Source: Sphingobacterium sp. BN32 (lineage in GTDB: Bacteria; Bacteroidota; Bacteroidia; Sphingobacteriales; Sphingobacteriaceae). Taken from it: DNA of 64,000 nucleotides. This document shows, piece by piece, positions 50,090 through 58,168 of this stretch. Under the pieces are notes generated by a model. It had not been told where the DNA came from. It did no database searches and saw only the letters and a list, made by a program, of their open reading frames with translations. The first letter of the stretch is position 1; every line of letters starts with the position of its first letter. Location: NCBI RefSeq assembly GCF_030503615.1, contig NZ_CP129963.1:2914001-2978000 (forward strand). The letters run 5' to 3'. The position numbers were made by a program, and so were the translations under genes.

Positions 50090-51700
50090 ATGACTAAATA
50101 TATCTTTGTTACGGGCGGCGTAACTTCGTCGTTAGGGAAAGGAATTATTGCTGCTTCCCTTGCCAAACTACTTCAGGCGCGCGGTTTAAAAGTAACCATC
50201 CAAAAGTTTGACCCGTACATCAATATCGATCCAGGAACGTTAAACCCTTATGAACATGGCGAATGTTATGTTACAGAAGATGGTGCTGAAACTGACTTGG
50301 ACCTTGGTCACTACGAACGCTTCCTAAATGTTCCCACTTCTCAAGCTAACAACGTGACAACAGGCCGTATCTATAGCCATGTTATCGAGCAAGAACGTGC
50401 AGGTGCATACTTAGGAAAAACAGTTCAAGTAGTTCCCCACATCACCGATGAAATCAAACGTCGTATGTTGCTTCTTGGCCAAACAGGAGAATACGATATC
50501 GTGATCACCGAACTTGGTGGTACTGTAGGCGATATCGAATCCCTTCCATTCATTGAAGCTGTACGTCAATTACGTTGGGAATTAGGCAACAACGACTGCC
50601 TGGTTATCCACCTTACCCTCGTACCTTACTTAGCTGCTGCAGGTGAGTTGAAAACCAAACCTACGCAGCACTCCGTAAAAACCTTATTGGAATATGGTGT
50701 ACAACCTGATATATTAGTTTGTAGAACCGAGCATAAATTGAATAATGATATTCGTAAGAAATTAGCATTATTCTGCAATGTGAATATCAATGCCGTAGTG
50801 GAATCGATTGATGCCCCTACGATTTATGATGTTCCTTTGAACATGCTGAAAGAGCAATTGGATAAAACAGTATTAGCAAAATTAAAATTATCGACTAAGA
50901 ACGAACCGGATCTAGAAAACTGGAAAGCATTCTTAGGACGTTTAAAAAACCCAACCAACGAGGTATGCATTGGTCTTGTAGGTAAATATGTAGAATTACC
51001 AGATGCCTACAAATCTATCGCAGAGGCCTTCATCCACGCGGGTGCAACCAACGAAACCAAAGTAAAAGTTAAATATATCGCAGCAGAAAGCGTAAGCAAC
51101 GATAATGTGGCTGAGAAGTTAAAAGGCCTTGATGGTGTTTTAGTTGCTCCGGGCTTCGGCGAGCGTGGCTTAGAAGGGAAACTAACTACCATTAAACACG
51201 TTCGTGAAAACAAAATCCCATTCTTTGGTATCTGTTTAGGAATGCAGTGCTCGGTTATTGAGTTTGGTCGCAATGTTTTAGGACTTAAAGGAGCAAATAG
51301 CTTCGAAATGGACGAAACAACACCTCACCCGGTAATCAACTTGATGGAAGAGCAGAAAAACATTACCAATATGGGCGGAACGATGCGTTTAGGAGCTTAT
51401 GATTGCGAAATCAAAAAAGGAACGAAAGCATACGGTATCTATGGAAAATCAAAAATCTCCGAAAGACATCGTCATCGTTACGAATTCAACAATGCTTATT
51501 TAAAGGATTATGAAGCGGCAGGAATGATTGCCTCAGGCTTCAATCCGGACACCGGACTGGTTGAAATCGTCGAATTGAAAGACCACCCTTTCTTCGTTGC
51601 TGGACAATTTCATCCAGAATTGAAGTCGACGGTAGTAAATCCTCACCCACTTTTTGTTAGCTTTGTAGCCGCTTCTTTAGCGCATAAGAAATCACAGTAG
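50090..51700 (+). CDS. pyrG: CTP synthase
   Basis: 536 residues, normal length. N-terminal synthetase domain ([39 protein letters not shown]) and C-terminal class I glutamine amidotransferase with Cys in [18 protein letters not shown] and His/Glu in [16 protein letters not shown]. It converts UTP to CTP with glutamine and ATP. yidC follows after 38 nt, likely the same transcript. Confidence 0.98.
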   Translation: MTKYIFVTGGVTSSLGKGIIAASLAKLLQARGLKVTIQKFDPYINIDPGTLNPYEHGECYVTEDGAETDLDLGHYERFLNVPTSQANNVTTGRIYSHVIEQERAGAYLGKTVQVVPHITDEIKRRMLLLGQTGEYDIVITELGGTVGDIESLPFIEAVRQLRWELGNNDCLVIHLTLVPYLAAAGELKTKPTQHSVKTLLEYGVQPDILVCRTEHKLNNDIRKKLALFCNVNINAVVESIDAPTIYDVPLNMLKEQLDKTVLAKLKLSTKNEPDLENWKAFLGRLKNPTNEVCIGLVGKYVELPDAYKSIAEAFIHAGATNETKVKVKYIAAESVSNDNVAEKLKGLDGVLVAPGFGERGLEGKLTTIKHVRENKIPFFGICLGMQCSVIEFGRNVLGLKGANSFEMDETTPHPVINLMEEQKNITNMGGTMRLGAYDCEIKKGTKAYGIYGKSKISERHRHRYEFNNAYLKDYEAAGMIASGFNPDTGLVEIVELKDHPFFVAGQFHPELKSTVVNPHPLFVSFVAASLAHKKSQ

Positions 51701-51738
51701 TTAAAAAACACTACGCGAGATACAGTAAATATTATAAA

Positions 51739-53568
51739 ATGGATAGAAACAATCTAATAGGATTCATCTTAATCTTTGCCATCCTGGGGGGCTCCTTCTA
51801 CTTAATGAAGCCATCTCAAGAGGAAATTAAAAAGGAACAGCAGCTCCAAGACTCGATAAAAAGAGTAAAAGAAGGTGTTGTTGTTACAAAAGACTCCACA
51901 AAAATCACTAGCCCTGCAGCAGCCGTAGCAGACTCGCTATTGGCGAAACAACCCTTCGGCGTTGCCTCAGTAGGGACTGAACAAGTGATTACGCTACAAA
52001 ACGAACGCATCGCTGTAAACTTAAGTAGCAAGGGCGGTCGCGTGAAATCAGTAGAACTGAAAGAAGAGAAAAACTACGACGATTCTAAACTAATCTTATT
52101 CGACGGCGATAATAACCGTTTTGGATTAGAATTCAACGTTCCTGGAAAAGCGGTAAAGACCAACGATCTATACTTCCAACCGCAAGGATCTAGCTTCACT
52201 GTTGCTGGAGAAGACTCTAAATCGATTACTATGCGTCTTTCTTACAGCGCAGACCAATACATCGATTATATCTACACCCTTGCTGGAAACGACTATAACT
52301 TAAAGTTAGACATCCGCACAGTAGGCTTAAATGACCTGATCGATGTTAAAAACAAGAGCCTTCTTTTAAACTGGGAAACCACATTAACACAGAAAGAACG
52401 TAACGTAAAATCAGAGCGTGAGAAATCTGCAATCTTCTACCGCGATGTAGAGGAAAATGTAGATCACCTTTCTGAAACGAGCGACGAAAAAGAAACGGTA
52501 GAGAAAAAACTAAGCTGGATTGCCTACAAACAACACTTCTTCTCGACTGTATTGACGAGCAAAGAAGGATTGAACAATGTCACCTTAAACTCTGTTTTCT
52601 TAAATGAGCCAGGTTTAGTAAAAACTTACCAAACGACTGCAGACTTAGCATACTCCGGTCAAAAAGAAAATCAATATAGCTTTAGCTTTTTCTTTGGACC
52701 TAACAAATACAAAACCTTAAAAGCCGAAGGAAACGGTTTTGATAAAATTATCAACATGGGATGGGGACCAATGGGATGGATCAATAAATTCATCACCGTG
52801 CCAATCTTTGATTTCTTAGATGGTTTCCATATGGGCTATGGCATTGTGATCTTGATCTTAACCTTATTCTTAAAATTCATCATGTTCCCTTTAACATTCA
52901 AATCTTACCAGTCGATGGCGAAGATGCGTGTGTTAAAACCACAGTTGGATGAAATCAAAGAAAAAGTTGGTGAAGACAACCCTATGCTATTACAACAGGA
53001 ACAAATGAAGCTGTACAAGCAAGCAGGCGTTAACCCGCTTGGAGGATGTTTGCCGCTATTATTGCAGATGCCTTTCACCCTTGCCTTCTTCTTCTTCTTC
53101 CCGAATTTATTCGAACTGCGTGGAGAAAGCTTCCTATGGATCAAAGACCTTTCAACCTATGATGCGCCAATAACATTCGCGAACATCCCTGTAATCAATG
53201 TAGACCACATTTCCTTAATGTGTGTGTTAATGACATTGACTACCCTGTTAACGACATGGTACAACAACGCAACATCAGGAGCTGCAAACAACCAGATGAA
53301 ATACATTGGTTATATCATGCCGTTGGTATTCTTCTTCGTATTGAACAGCTTCCCTGCAGGTCTGAACTACTACTACTTCCTTTCTGCCGTTCTTACTTTC
53401 TTAACGCAAGTAATTATCCGTCAATTTATCGATGATGATAAAATCTTAGCGAAAATCGAAGAGAAGAAAAGCAAACCCCAAGCAGAAAAGAAAAAATCAT
53501 CCTTCCAAAAGAAAATGGAAGATATGATGAGAGCTCAACAAGCAGCTCAACAAAACAAGAAAAATTAG
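51739..53568 (+). CDS. yidC: Membrane protein insertase YidC
   Basis: 609 residues. N-terminal signal-anchor (NLIGFILIFAILGGSFYLM), a large periplasmic domain (residues about 40-350), and the conserved insertase core (FLDGFHMGYGIVILILTLFL, PQLDEIKEKVGEDNPMLLQQ, AGVNPLGGCLPLLLQMPFTL) with helices to about residue 570, then a Lys-rich cytoplasmic tail. It inserts membrane proteins alone or with Sec. Follows pyrG; a terminator follows at 53607. Confidence 0.97.
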   Translation: MDRNNLIGFILIFAILGGSFYLMKPSQEEIKKEQQLQDSIKRVKEGVVVTKDSTKITSPAAAVADSLLAKQPFGVASVGTEQVITLQNERIAVNLSSKGGRVKSVELKEEKNYDDSKLILFDGDNNRFGLEFNVPGKAVKTNDLYFQPQGSSFTVAGEDSKSITMRLSYSADQYIDYIYTLAGNDYNLKLDIRTVGLNDLIDVKNKSLLLNWETTLTQKERNVKSEREKSAIFYRDVEENVDHLSETSDEKETVEKKLSWIAYKQHFFSTVLTSKEGLNNVTLNSVFLNEPGLVKTYQTTADLAYSGQKENQYSFSFFFGPNKYKTLKAEGNGFDKIINMGWGPMGWINKFITVPIFDFLDGFHMGYGIVILILTLFLKFIMFPLTFKSYQSMAKMRVLKPQLDEIKEKVGEDNPMLLQQEQMKLYKQAGVNPLGGCLPLLLQMPFTLAFFFFFPNLFELRGESFLWIKDLSTYDAPITFANIPVINVDHISLMCVLMTLTTLLTTWYNNATSGAANNQMKYIGYIMPLVFFFVLNSFPAGLNYYYFLSAVLTFLTQVIIRQFIDDDKILAKIEEKKSKPQAEKKKSSFQKKMEDMMRAQQAAQQNKKN

Positions 53569-53606
53569 TTTTTTTCTTAGATATAAGATTTTAGACATTA
53601 GATATA

Positions 53607-53633
53607 AGAGCCTGCCTAGCGGGCTCTTTTTTT
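53607..53633 (+). terminator. Terminator of pyrG-yidC
   Basis: AGAGCC / GGGCTCT hairpin followed by T8, 39 nt after the yidC stop. Confidence 0.85.
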
Positions 53634-54009
53634 TGTCTTTAGATGTGGGATTTTAGAAATTAGATATAAGATTTTAGACGTTTGTTCTGAACCAGGAAAG
53701 AAGGGAAAGCTTTGTTTTGAAAGGAAAGGATGGAAACTTTGTCTTGAACCAGGAAAGGAAGGATTTTAGGATTGACAGGATCCTGCAAATCTTTTAATCC
53801 TTTTTTTCCTGGTTCAAGACATCTCACCAACACCCCAACATCCAGCGCCCGTCAACCCTTCGTCTGCTTAAAGCCCTTTCAAACCCAATACAAACCCAAT
53901 GTATAACCCAATCAGAACCGTTCTGAAAGGGCTTTGATTGGGCTATGCAATGGCTATAAAAAGTACAATAGCCGAAGGAGTTCACAACAACTAATATCTA
54001 AAAACAAAA
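53634..54009. repeat. Intergenic repeat region with dispersed TTAGATATAAGATTTTAGA-like words and a 16-bp dyad
   Basis: The region has no gene. Copies of TTAGATATAAGATTTTAGAC occur near 53579-53595 and 53660-53680, with reverse-strand copies at 54037-54066 and 58141-58168. GTCTTGAACCAGGAAA (53741-53756) and TTTCCTGGTTCAAGAC (53805-53820) form a perfect 16-bp inverted repeat around GGATTGACAGGATCCTGC-type sequence. The word CCAGGAAAG also recurs at 53692 and 53749. Further on, CCCAAT words repeat (53880-53945). This looks like a non-autonomous intergenic repeat family of the host. Confidence 0.6.
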
Positions 54010-54027
54010 AGAGCCTTCGCAGGCTCT
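54010..54027 (-). terminator. Terminator of the acyl-CoA dehydrogenase gene
   Basis: AGAGCCT-TCGC-AGGCTCT with T-run on the minus strand (TTTTTGTTTT), 39 nt after the gene stop. Confidence 0.8.
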
Positions 54028-54066
54028 AAAATCTAATGTCTCACATCTTATATCTAAAATCTAAAA

Positions 54067-55416
54067 TTAAACAAACGCACTAAATCCAGTAATACTTCTA
54101 CCGACGATCAGGGAGTTGATCTCTTTGGTTCCTTCGTAGGAGTAAATAGCTTCTGCGTCGGCTAGGAAGCGGGCAACATTATATTCGAGTAGAATGCCAT
54201 TTCCTCCCATCACTTCGCGGGCTCTAGACACGATATCGCGCGTTCTAAGCGTACAAAACACTTTAGCTAGGGAAGCGTGCTCATCTTTCAGTTTATCGTC
54301 GTCCTGAAGCTCAGATAGTCTAAACACGAGCGTTTGCATGGCGGTCAGGTTGGAAAGCATCTCAACCAGATGATTTTGGATCAGCTGGAAGGAAGCAATA
54401 GGTTTTCCGAATTGCTCGCGCTGCAGGGTATATTCCAATGCATTTTCGTAAGCTCCACGGGCACAGCCTACAGCCATCCATGCCACCCCTGCCCTTGTCA
54501 TCTGCAAAACTTTTGCGGTATCTCTAAACGAATTTGCATTTACCAAGCGATCAGACTCCGGAACCTCGCAGTTCGTTAAAGTGATCAATCCGTTTTGGAC
54601 GATACGTAATGCCATCTTGCCTTTAATCTTTTCGACTGCAAAACCTGGATTTTCTTTCCGCACGATAAATCCTTTGACCTGCTGATCGTCCAGATCTCGC
54701 GCCCAGATAACCGTCATATCTGAGAAGGTAGAATTTCCAATCCATTTCTTCTGACCATTCAGCACCCACTTGTCTCCCTCGCGCTTGCAGGTCGTTGTTA
54801 ATCCGCCCGCCGTTCCAGAACCTACCAAAGGTTCGGTCAGACCGAATGCGCCAATCTTTTTTAATTGTTGCATAGCCGGCAGCCATTCGGCTTTCTGCTC
54901 TTCAGAACCACATAGGTAAATGGATCCCATGGCTAAACCACTTTGAACTCCTAAGAACGTCGCAATGGAAGGATCGATACGACCAAACTCGCTAGCGATG
55001 ATACCATCCATCAGGGAGGTTCCGCCTGCGCAGCCATAGCCTTCATATACATAACCGCAAACGTTCAGTTCGGCAAGTTTCGGGATAATTTCAATAGGGA
55101 ACTCATCATGCAACCAATATTTATTCACAACCGGTTTTACCTCGGCTTCTAAGAATGCGCGCACCTTTAATTGCAGCGCTCGATCTTCCGGTGAAAGTTT
55201 AGCACTGATATCATAAAAATCAGCATCGATGGGTGGGGGATCCTTTTTCTTTTTACTTCCGGTCAACATTTTCATCGCGATTTTAAGCTGATTTTCGTCC
55301 ATTTTTGATACAGCGCCTAAAACTTCGGCTAAATCGACCTTCTTTGATATCTTTTCTAATTGCTCCAAATCGACTGATTTAAAGAGTTTTACCATATTCT
55401 TCAGTTTATCTAACAT
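54067..55416 (-). CDS. Acyl-CoA dehydrogenase, glutaryl-CoA dehydrogenase-like
   Basis: 449 residues. FAD/substrate motifs: GAFGLTEPLVGSGTAGGLTT, WVLNGQKKWIGNSTFSDMTV, and near the end VMGGNGILLEYNVARFLADA followed by IYSYEGTKEINSLIVGR. The Glu of YEGT is the catalytic base in this subfamily. An N-terminal extension of about 60 residues (KLFKSVDLEQLEKISKKVDL) precedes the core and is not part of the usual fold. The true substrate is not certain. Transcribed alone. Confidence 0.88.
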   Translation of the reverse strand: MLDKLKNMVKLFKSVDLEQLEKISKKVDLAEVLGAVSKMDENQLKIAMKMLTGSKKKKDPPPIDADFYDISAKLSPEDRALQLKVRAFLEAEVKPVVNKYWLHDEFPIEIIPKLAELNVCGYVYEGYGCAGGTSLMDGIIASEFGRIDPSIATFLGVQSGLAMGSIYLCGSEEQKAEWLPAMQQLKKIGAFGLTEPLVGSGTAGGLTTTCKREGDKWVLNGQKKWIGNSTFSDMTVIWARDLDDQQVKGFIVRKENPGFAVEKIKGKMALRIVQNGLITLTNCEVPESDRLVNANSFRDTAKVLQMTRAGVAWMAVGCARGAYENALEYTLQREQFGKPIASFQLIQNHLVEMLSNLTAMQTLVFRLSELQDDDKLKDEHASLAKVFCTLRTRDIVSRAREVMGGNGILLEYNVARFLADAEAIYSYEGTKEINSLIVGRSITGFSAFV

Positions 55417-55467
55417 ATGCTTCCTTTAAATTCTTAACAGAAATATAACAAAAAATGTTTTTTATTG

Positions 55468-55497
55468 TTGCAAATCAACAAAACAGTAGTATATTTG
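55468..55497 (+). promoter_or_regulatory. Promoter of the small lipoprotein gene (TTG-N19-TATATTTG)
   Basis: TTG at 55468-55470, 19 nt, then TATATTTG at 55490-55497: a full match to the Bacteroidota -33/-7 promoter. The leader to the start at 55653 is about 150 nt. Confidence 0.8.
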
Positions 55498-55652
55498 CGC
55501 TGCTCAAAGCAAACAACAAATATTAAACAACTGAATTTCAGCCGGTTTAATAAATTTTTAAAAAAAAGTTATTTTTTGGGTTACCTTTTTAGGTTACTGG
55601 TATTAAAGATTAAATAAACAAATTTGTTTCAACTAAATAGAAAATTAAAAAA

Positions 55653-55871
55653 ATGAAAAATTTATTCAAATTCGGATTCTTAGGATTAGCTTTAACTGTA
55701 GCAGTTGCATCTTGTAACAACGCTGAAACTAAAACTGAAGCAGCTACTGATTCTATCGCTGACCAAGTAGAAGCTACAACTGATTCAATCGCTGATTCAT
55801 TAGAAAACGTTGCTGATTCAGTAAAAGCAAAAGGTGATTCTATCGCTGATTCTTTGAAAAACGTTCAATAA
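55653..55871 (+). CDS. Small lipoprotein with DSIAD repeats
   Basis: 72 residues. Lipoprotein signal (FLGLALTVAVASC, lipobox Cys then NNAET). The mature part is low complexity with repeated DSIAD: TDSIADQVEATTDSIADSLE then NVADSVKAKGDSIADSLKN. Predicted helical with heptad-like periodicity. No ligand is evident. It is transcribed alone with a strong promoter and terminator, suggesting high expression; a structural or stress-related envelope role is possible but unproven. Confidence 0.85.
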   Translation: MKNLFKFGFLGLALTVAVASCNNAETKTEAATDSIADQVEATTDSIADSLENVADSVKAKGDSIADSLKNVQ

Positions 55872-55895
55872 TCCGAACTAAATTAAAAATACTTC

Positions 55896-55922
55896 AAAAG
55901 CCTGTTTTAGAAACAGGCTTTT
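55896..55922 (+). terminator. Terminator of the small lipoprotein gene
   Basis: AAAAGCCTGTTT / AAACAGGCTTTT, 12-bp perfect stem with TAG loop, then TTG and T-rich sequence. Confidence 0.85.
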
Positions 55923-55942
55923 GTTGTTTTATAACCTTTGGG

Positions 55943-55973
55943 TTGGTATAGGTCTACGAATTTCTTATTTTTG
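55943..55973 (+). promoter_or_regulatory. Promoter of purB (TTG-N20-TATTTTTG)
   Basis: TTG at 55943-55945 and TATTTTTG at 55966-55973, spacing 20 nt. The start codon of purB follows 21 nt later. Confidence 0.75.
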
Positions 55974-55994
55974 CCTCACAAAAGATTTTATACC

Positions 55995-57344
55995 ATGACA
56001 TTATCATCCTTAACTGCCGTTACACCTATCGACGGGAGGTACTACAATAGCACGAAAGAACTTGCTAATTACTTTTCGGAGTTCGCACTGATCAAGTATC
56101 GTGTATTGGTAGAAGTTGAATATTTTATCGCTTTGTCAGAATCAGGGATTCCACAGTTAGCACATTTCGATGGTTCTTTGAACGATAAATTGCGTGATAT
56201 ATACCGCAACTTCACTGAGGAGAATGCACAATGGATAAAAGATACCGAAAAAGTAACCAACCACGATGTGAAAGCCGTGGAGTATTTTTTGAAAAATGAA
56301 TTTGAGAAATTAGGTCTTACTGACTCTTTAGAATTCATCCACTTCGGGCTGACATCACAAGACATCAACAATACAGCTATTCCATTATCATGGAAAGAGG
56401 CTATTCAACAAGTGTACACGCCAGGCATCAATGAATTGCTAGGCGAACTGAAATCCTTGTCTGCAGAATGGAACGAGGTGTCCATGTTGGCACGCACGCA
56501 TGGTCAGCCGGCCTCTCCTACCCGTTTAGGAAAAGAGATCAAGGTATTTATCGAGCGTATCGAAAGACAGTTAGATTTATTAGCACAGGTTCCTTACTCC
56601 GCTAAATTTGGTGGCGCTACGGGTAACTTCAATGCGCATCATGTGGCATATCCGGCAAATGACTGGGTTGCTTTTGGAAATAACTTCGTGAATGAGAAGC
56701 TAGGTTTAAGCCGCTCGCAAACAACGACGCAGATTGAGCACTATGATAACTTTGCGGCAAGCTGCGACAGCTTGAAACGCATCAACAATATCATCATCGA
56801 CCTATGTCGTGATATCTGGACCTACATTTCGATGGACTACTTTAAGCAAAAGATTACCGCTGGACAAATTGGTTCATCAGCGATGCCACATAAAGTAAAC
56901 CCAATCGACTTTGAAAATGCTGAAGGTAATTTGGGTATTGCTAATGCAATTTTCGAGCATTTAGCAGCTAAGCTTCCTATTTCGAGACTTCAACGCGATT
57001 TGACAGACTCTACGGTATTGCGTAATATCGGCGTACCATTCGCACATACGTTGATTGCTTTCAAATCTACCTTACGCGGATTGCGCAAATTGATTTTGAA
57101 TGAAGCGGCATTCAAAGCAGATTTAGAGAATAATTGGGCGGTGGTAGCAGAGGCTATCCAAACGATTTTACGTCGTGAGGGTTATCCAAAACCATACGAA
57201 GCATTGAAAGATTTGACGCGTACAAACACGCATGTTACTCAAGCGACGATTGCTGAATTTGTAGACAACTTGAATGTTTCAGAGGAAATCAAAGCGGAGA
57301 TCAAGGCAATTTCTCCAAGCAATTACACCGGCGTACAGTTATAA
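55995..57344 (+). CDS. purB: Adenylosuccinate lyase
   Basis: 449 residues from the ATG at 55995 (MTLSSLTAVTPIDGRY); the 19 extra in-frame codons upstream run through the promoter and are rejected. Fumarase/aspartase signature GSSAMPHKVNPIDFENAEG and TRTHGQPASPTRLGKE-type motif (LARTHGQPASPTRLGKEIK). It cleaves SAICAR and adenylosuccinate in purine synthesis. Single gene. Confidence 0.97.
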   Translation: MTLSSLTAVTPIDGRYYNSTKELANYFSEFALIKYRVLVEVEYFIALSESGIPQLAHFDGSLNDKLRDIYRNFTEENAQWIKDTEKVTNHDVKAVEYFLKNEFEKLGLTDSLEFIHFGLTSQDINNTAIPLSWKEAIQQVYTPGINELLGELKSLSAEWNEVSMLARTHGQPASPTRLGKEIKVFIERIERQLDLLAQVPYSAKFGGATGNFNAHHVAYPANDWVAFGNNFVNEKLGLSRSQTTTQIEHYDNFAASCDSLKRINNIIIDLCRDIWTYISMDYFKQKITAGQIGSSAMPHKVNPIDFENAEGNLGIANAIFEHLAAKLPISRLQRDLTDSTVLRNIGVPFAHTLIAFKSTLRGLRKLILNEAAFKADLENNWAVVAEAIQTILRREGYPKPYEALKDLTRTNTHVTQATIAEFVDNLNVSEEIKAEIKAISPSNYTGVQL

Positions 57345-57384
57345 GCTTTTACGCAGTAATGACGCTGTCATTTGAGGAATGACT

Positions 57385-57392
57385 TATATTTG
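57385..57392 (+). promoter_or_regulatory. Candidate -7 promoter box of the NifU-like gene
   Basis: TATATTTG matches TAnnTTTG, 24 nt upstream of the start at 57417. Confidence 0.55.
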
Positions 57393-57416
57393 TCCATTAT
57401 TTAGAACGATTACAAC

Positions 57417-57971
57417 ATGGCAACAATAAATGTATATACAGAGAGCACGCCGAACCCATCAACGATGAAGTTTTTGGTGAACAAGCTTTTAATCAACGGA
57501 AGCTTAGATTACCCGGATAGAGAGAAGGCGCAGGAGTCGGCATTTGCACGTGAGTTATTTAAGTTCAACTTCGTAAATGGCGTATTCTTCGCGAGCAACT
57601 TCGTAACAGTTACAAAGACTGACGATGCGGAATGGTCGGATATCGAAGCCTTATTAAAAGAATTTGTGAAGGGTGCTGTGGAGTCAGAATTGGCAGTAAA
57701 GCCAGAAGAGCATTCTGAGGATGTCGTTTTCGAAGGATCGGACGTTGAAGTGAAGATACAACAAGTATTGCATGACTACGTTCGCCCGGCAGTAGAACAA
57801 GACGGTGGAGCGATCGCTTACAAAGCATTCGAGAATGGTATCGTAACGGTAGAATTAAGAGGATCATGCTCAGGCTGTCCTTCCTCTACAATTACATTGA
57901 AAGCCGGTATCGAAGGTTTGTTGAAACGCATGGTTCCAGAAGTAGAAGAAGTTGTAGCAGAAGCGATGTAA
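57417..57971 (+). CDS. NifU/Nfu-type iron-sulfur cluster carrier
   Basis: 184 residues. N-terminal Nfu_N domain (YTESTPNPSTMKFLVNKLL) and C-terminal NifU domain with the cluster-binding CxxC in GSCSGCPSSTITLKAGIEGL. It carries [4Fe-4S] clusters to target apoproteins. Single gene with promoter and following hairpin. Confidence 0.93.
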   Translation: MATINVYTESTPNPSTMKFLVNKLLINGSLDYPDREKAQESAFARELFKFNFVNGVFFASNFVTVTKTDDAEWSDIEALLKEFVKGAVESELAVKPEEHSEDVVFEGSDVEVKIQQVLHDYVRPAVEQDGGAIAYKAFENGIVTVELRGSCSGCPSSTITLKAGIEGLLKRMVPEVEEVVAEAM

Positions 57972-58011
57972 TCGCAAATGCAATAAGATAATTTCTAATT
58001 ATAAAGATTTA

Positions 58012-58039
58012 AAGGCCAGGAAGATTATCCTGGCCTTTG
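58012..58039 (+). terminator. Terminator-like hairpin after the NifU-like gene
   Basis: AAAGGCCAGGA / TCCTGGCCTTT, 11-bp perfect stem, AGATTA loop; the following T-run is weak. Confidence 0.75.
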
Positions 58040-58121
58040 TCGTTGTTATGGTTTAAATACAAGGTTCCTCTCCGAAACACTTCAAACCTAAAAACCAAGA
58101 GCATCTCTCACAACAAAAAAA

Positions 58122-58142
58122 AGAGCATGCCTATCGCGCTCT
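58122..58142 (-). terminator. Terminator of tex
   Basis: AGAGC/GCTCT stem with an 11-nt loop and a T-run of eight on the minus strand, 26 nt after the tex stop. The tract between it and tex (58141-58168) holds TATCTAAAATCTAATATCTA, a copy of the intergenic repeat. Confidence 0.7.
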
Positions 58143-58168
58143 TATATCTAAAATCTAATATCTAATGT

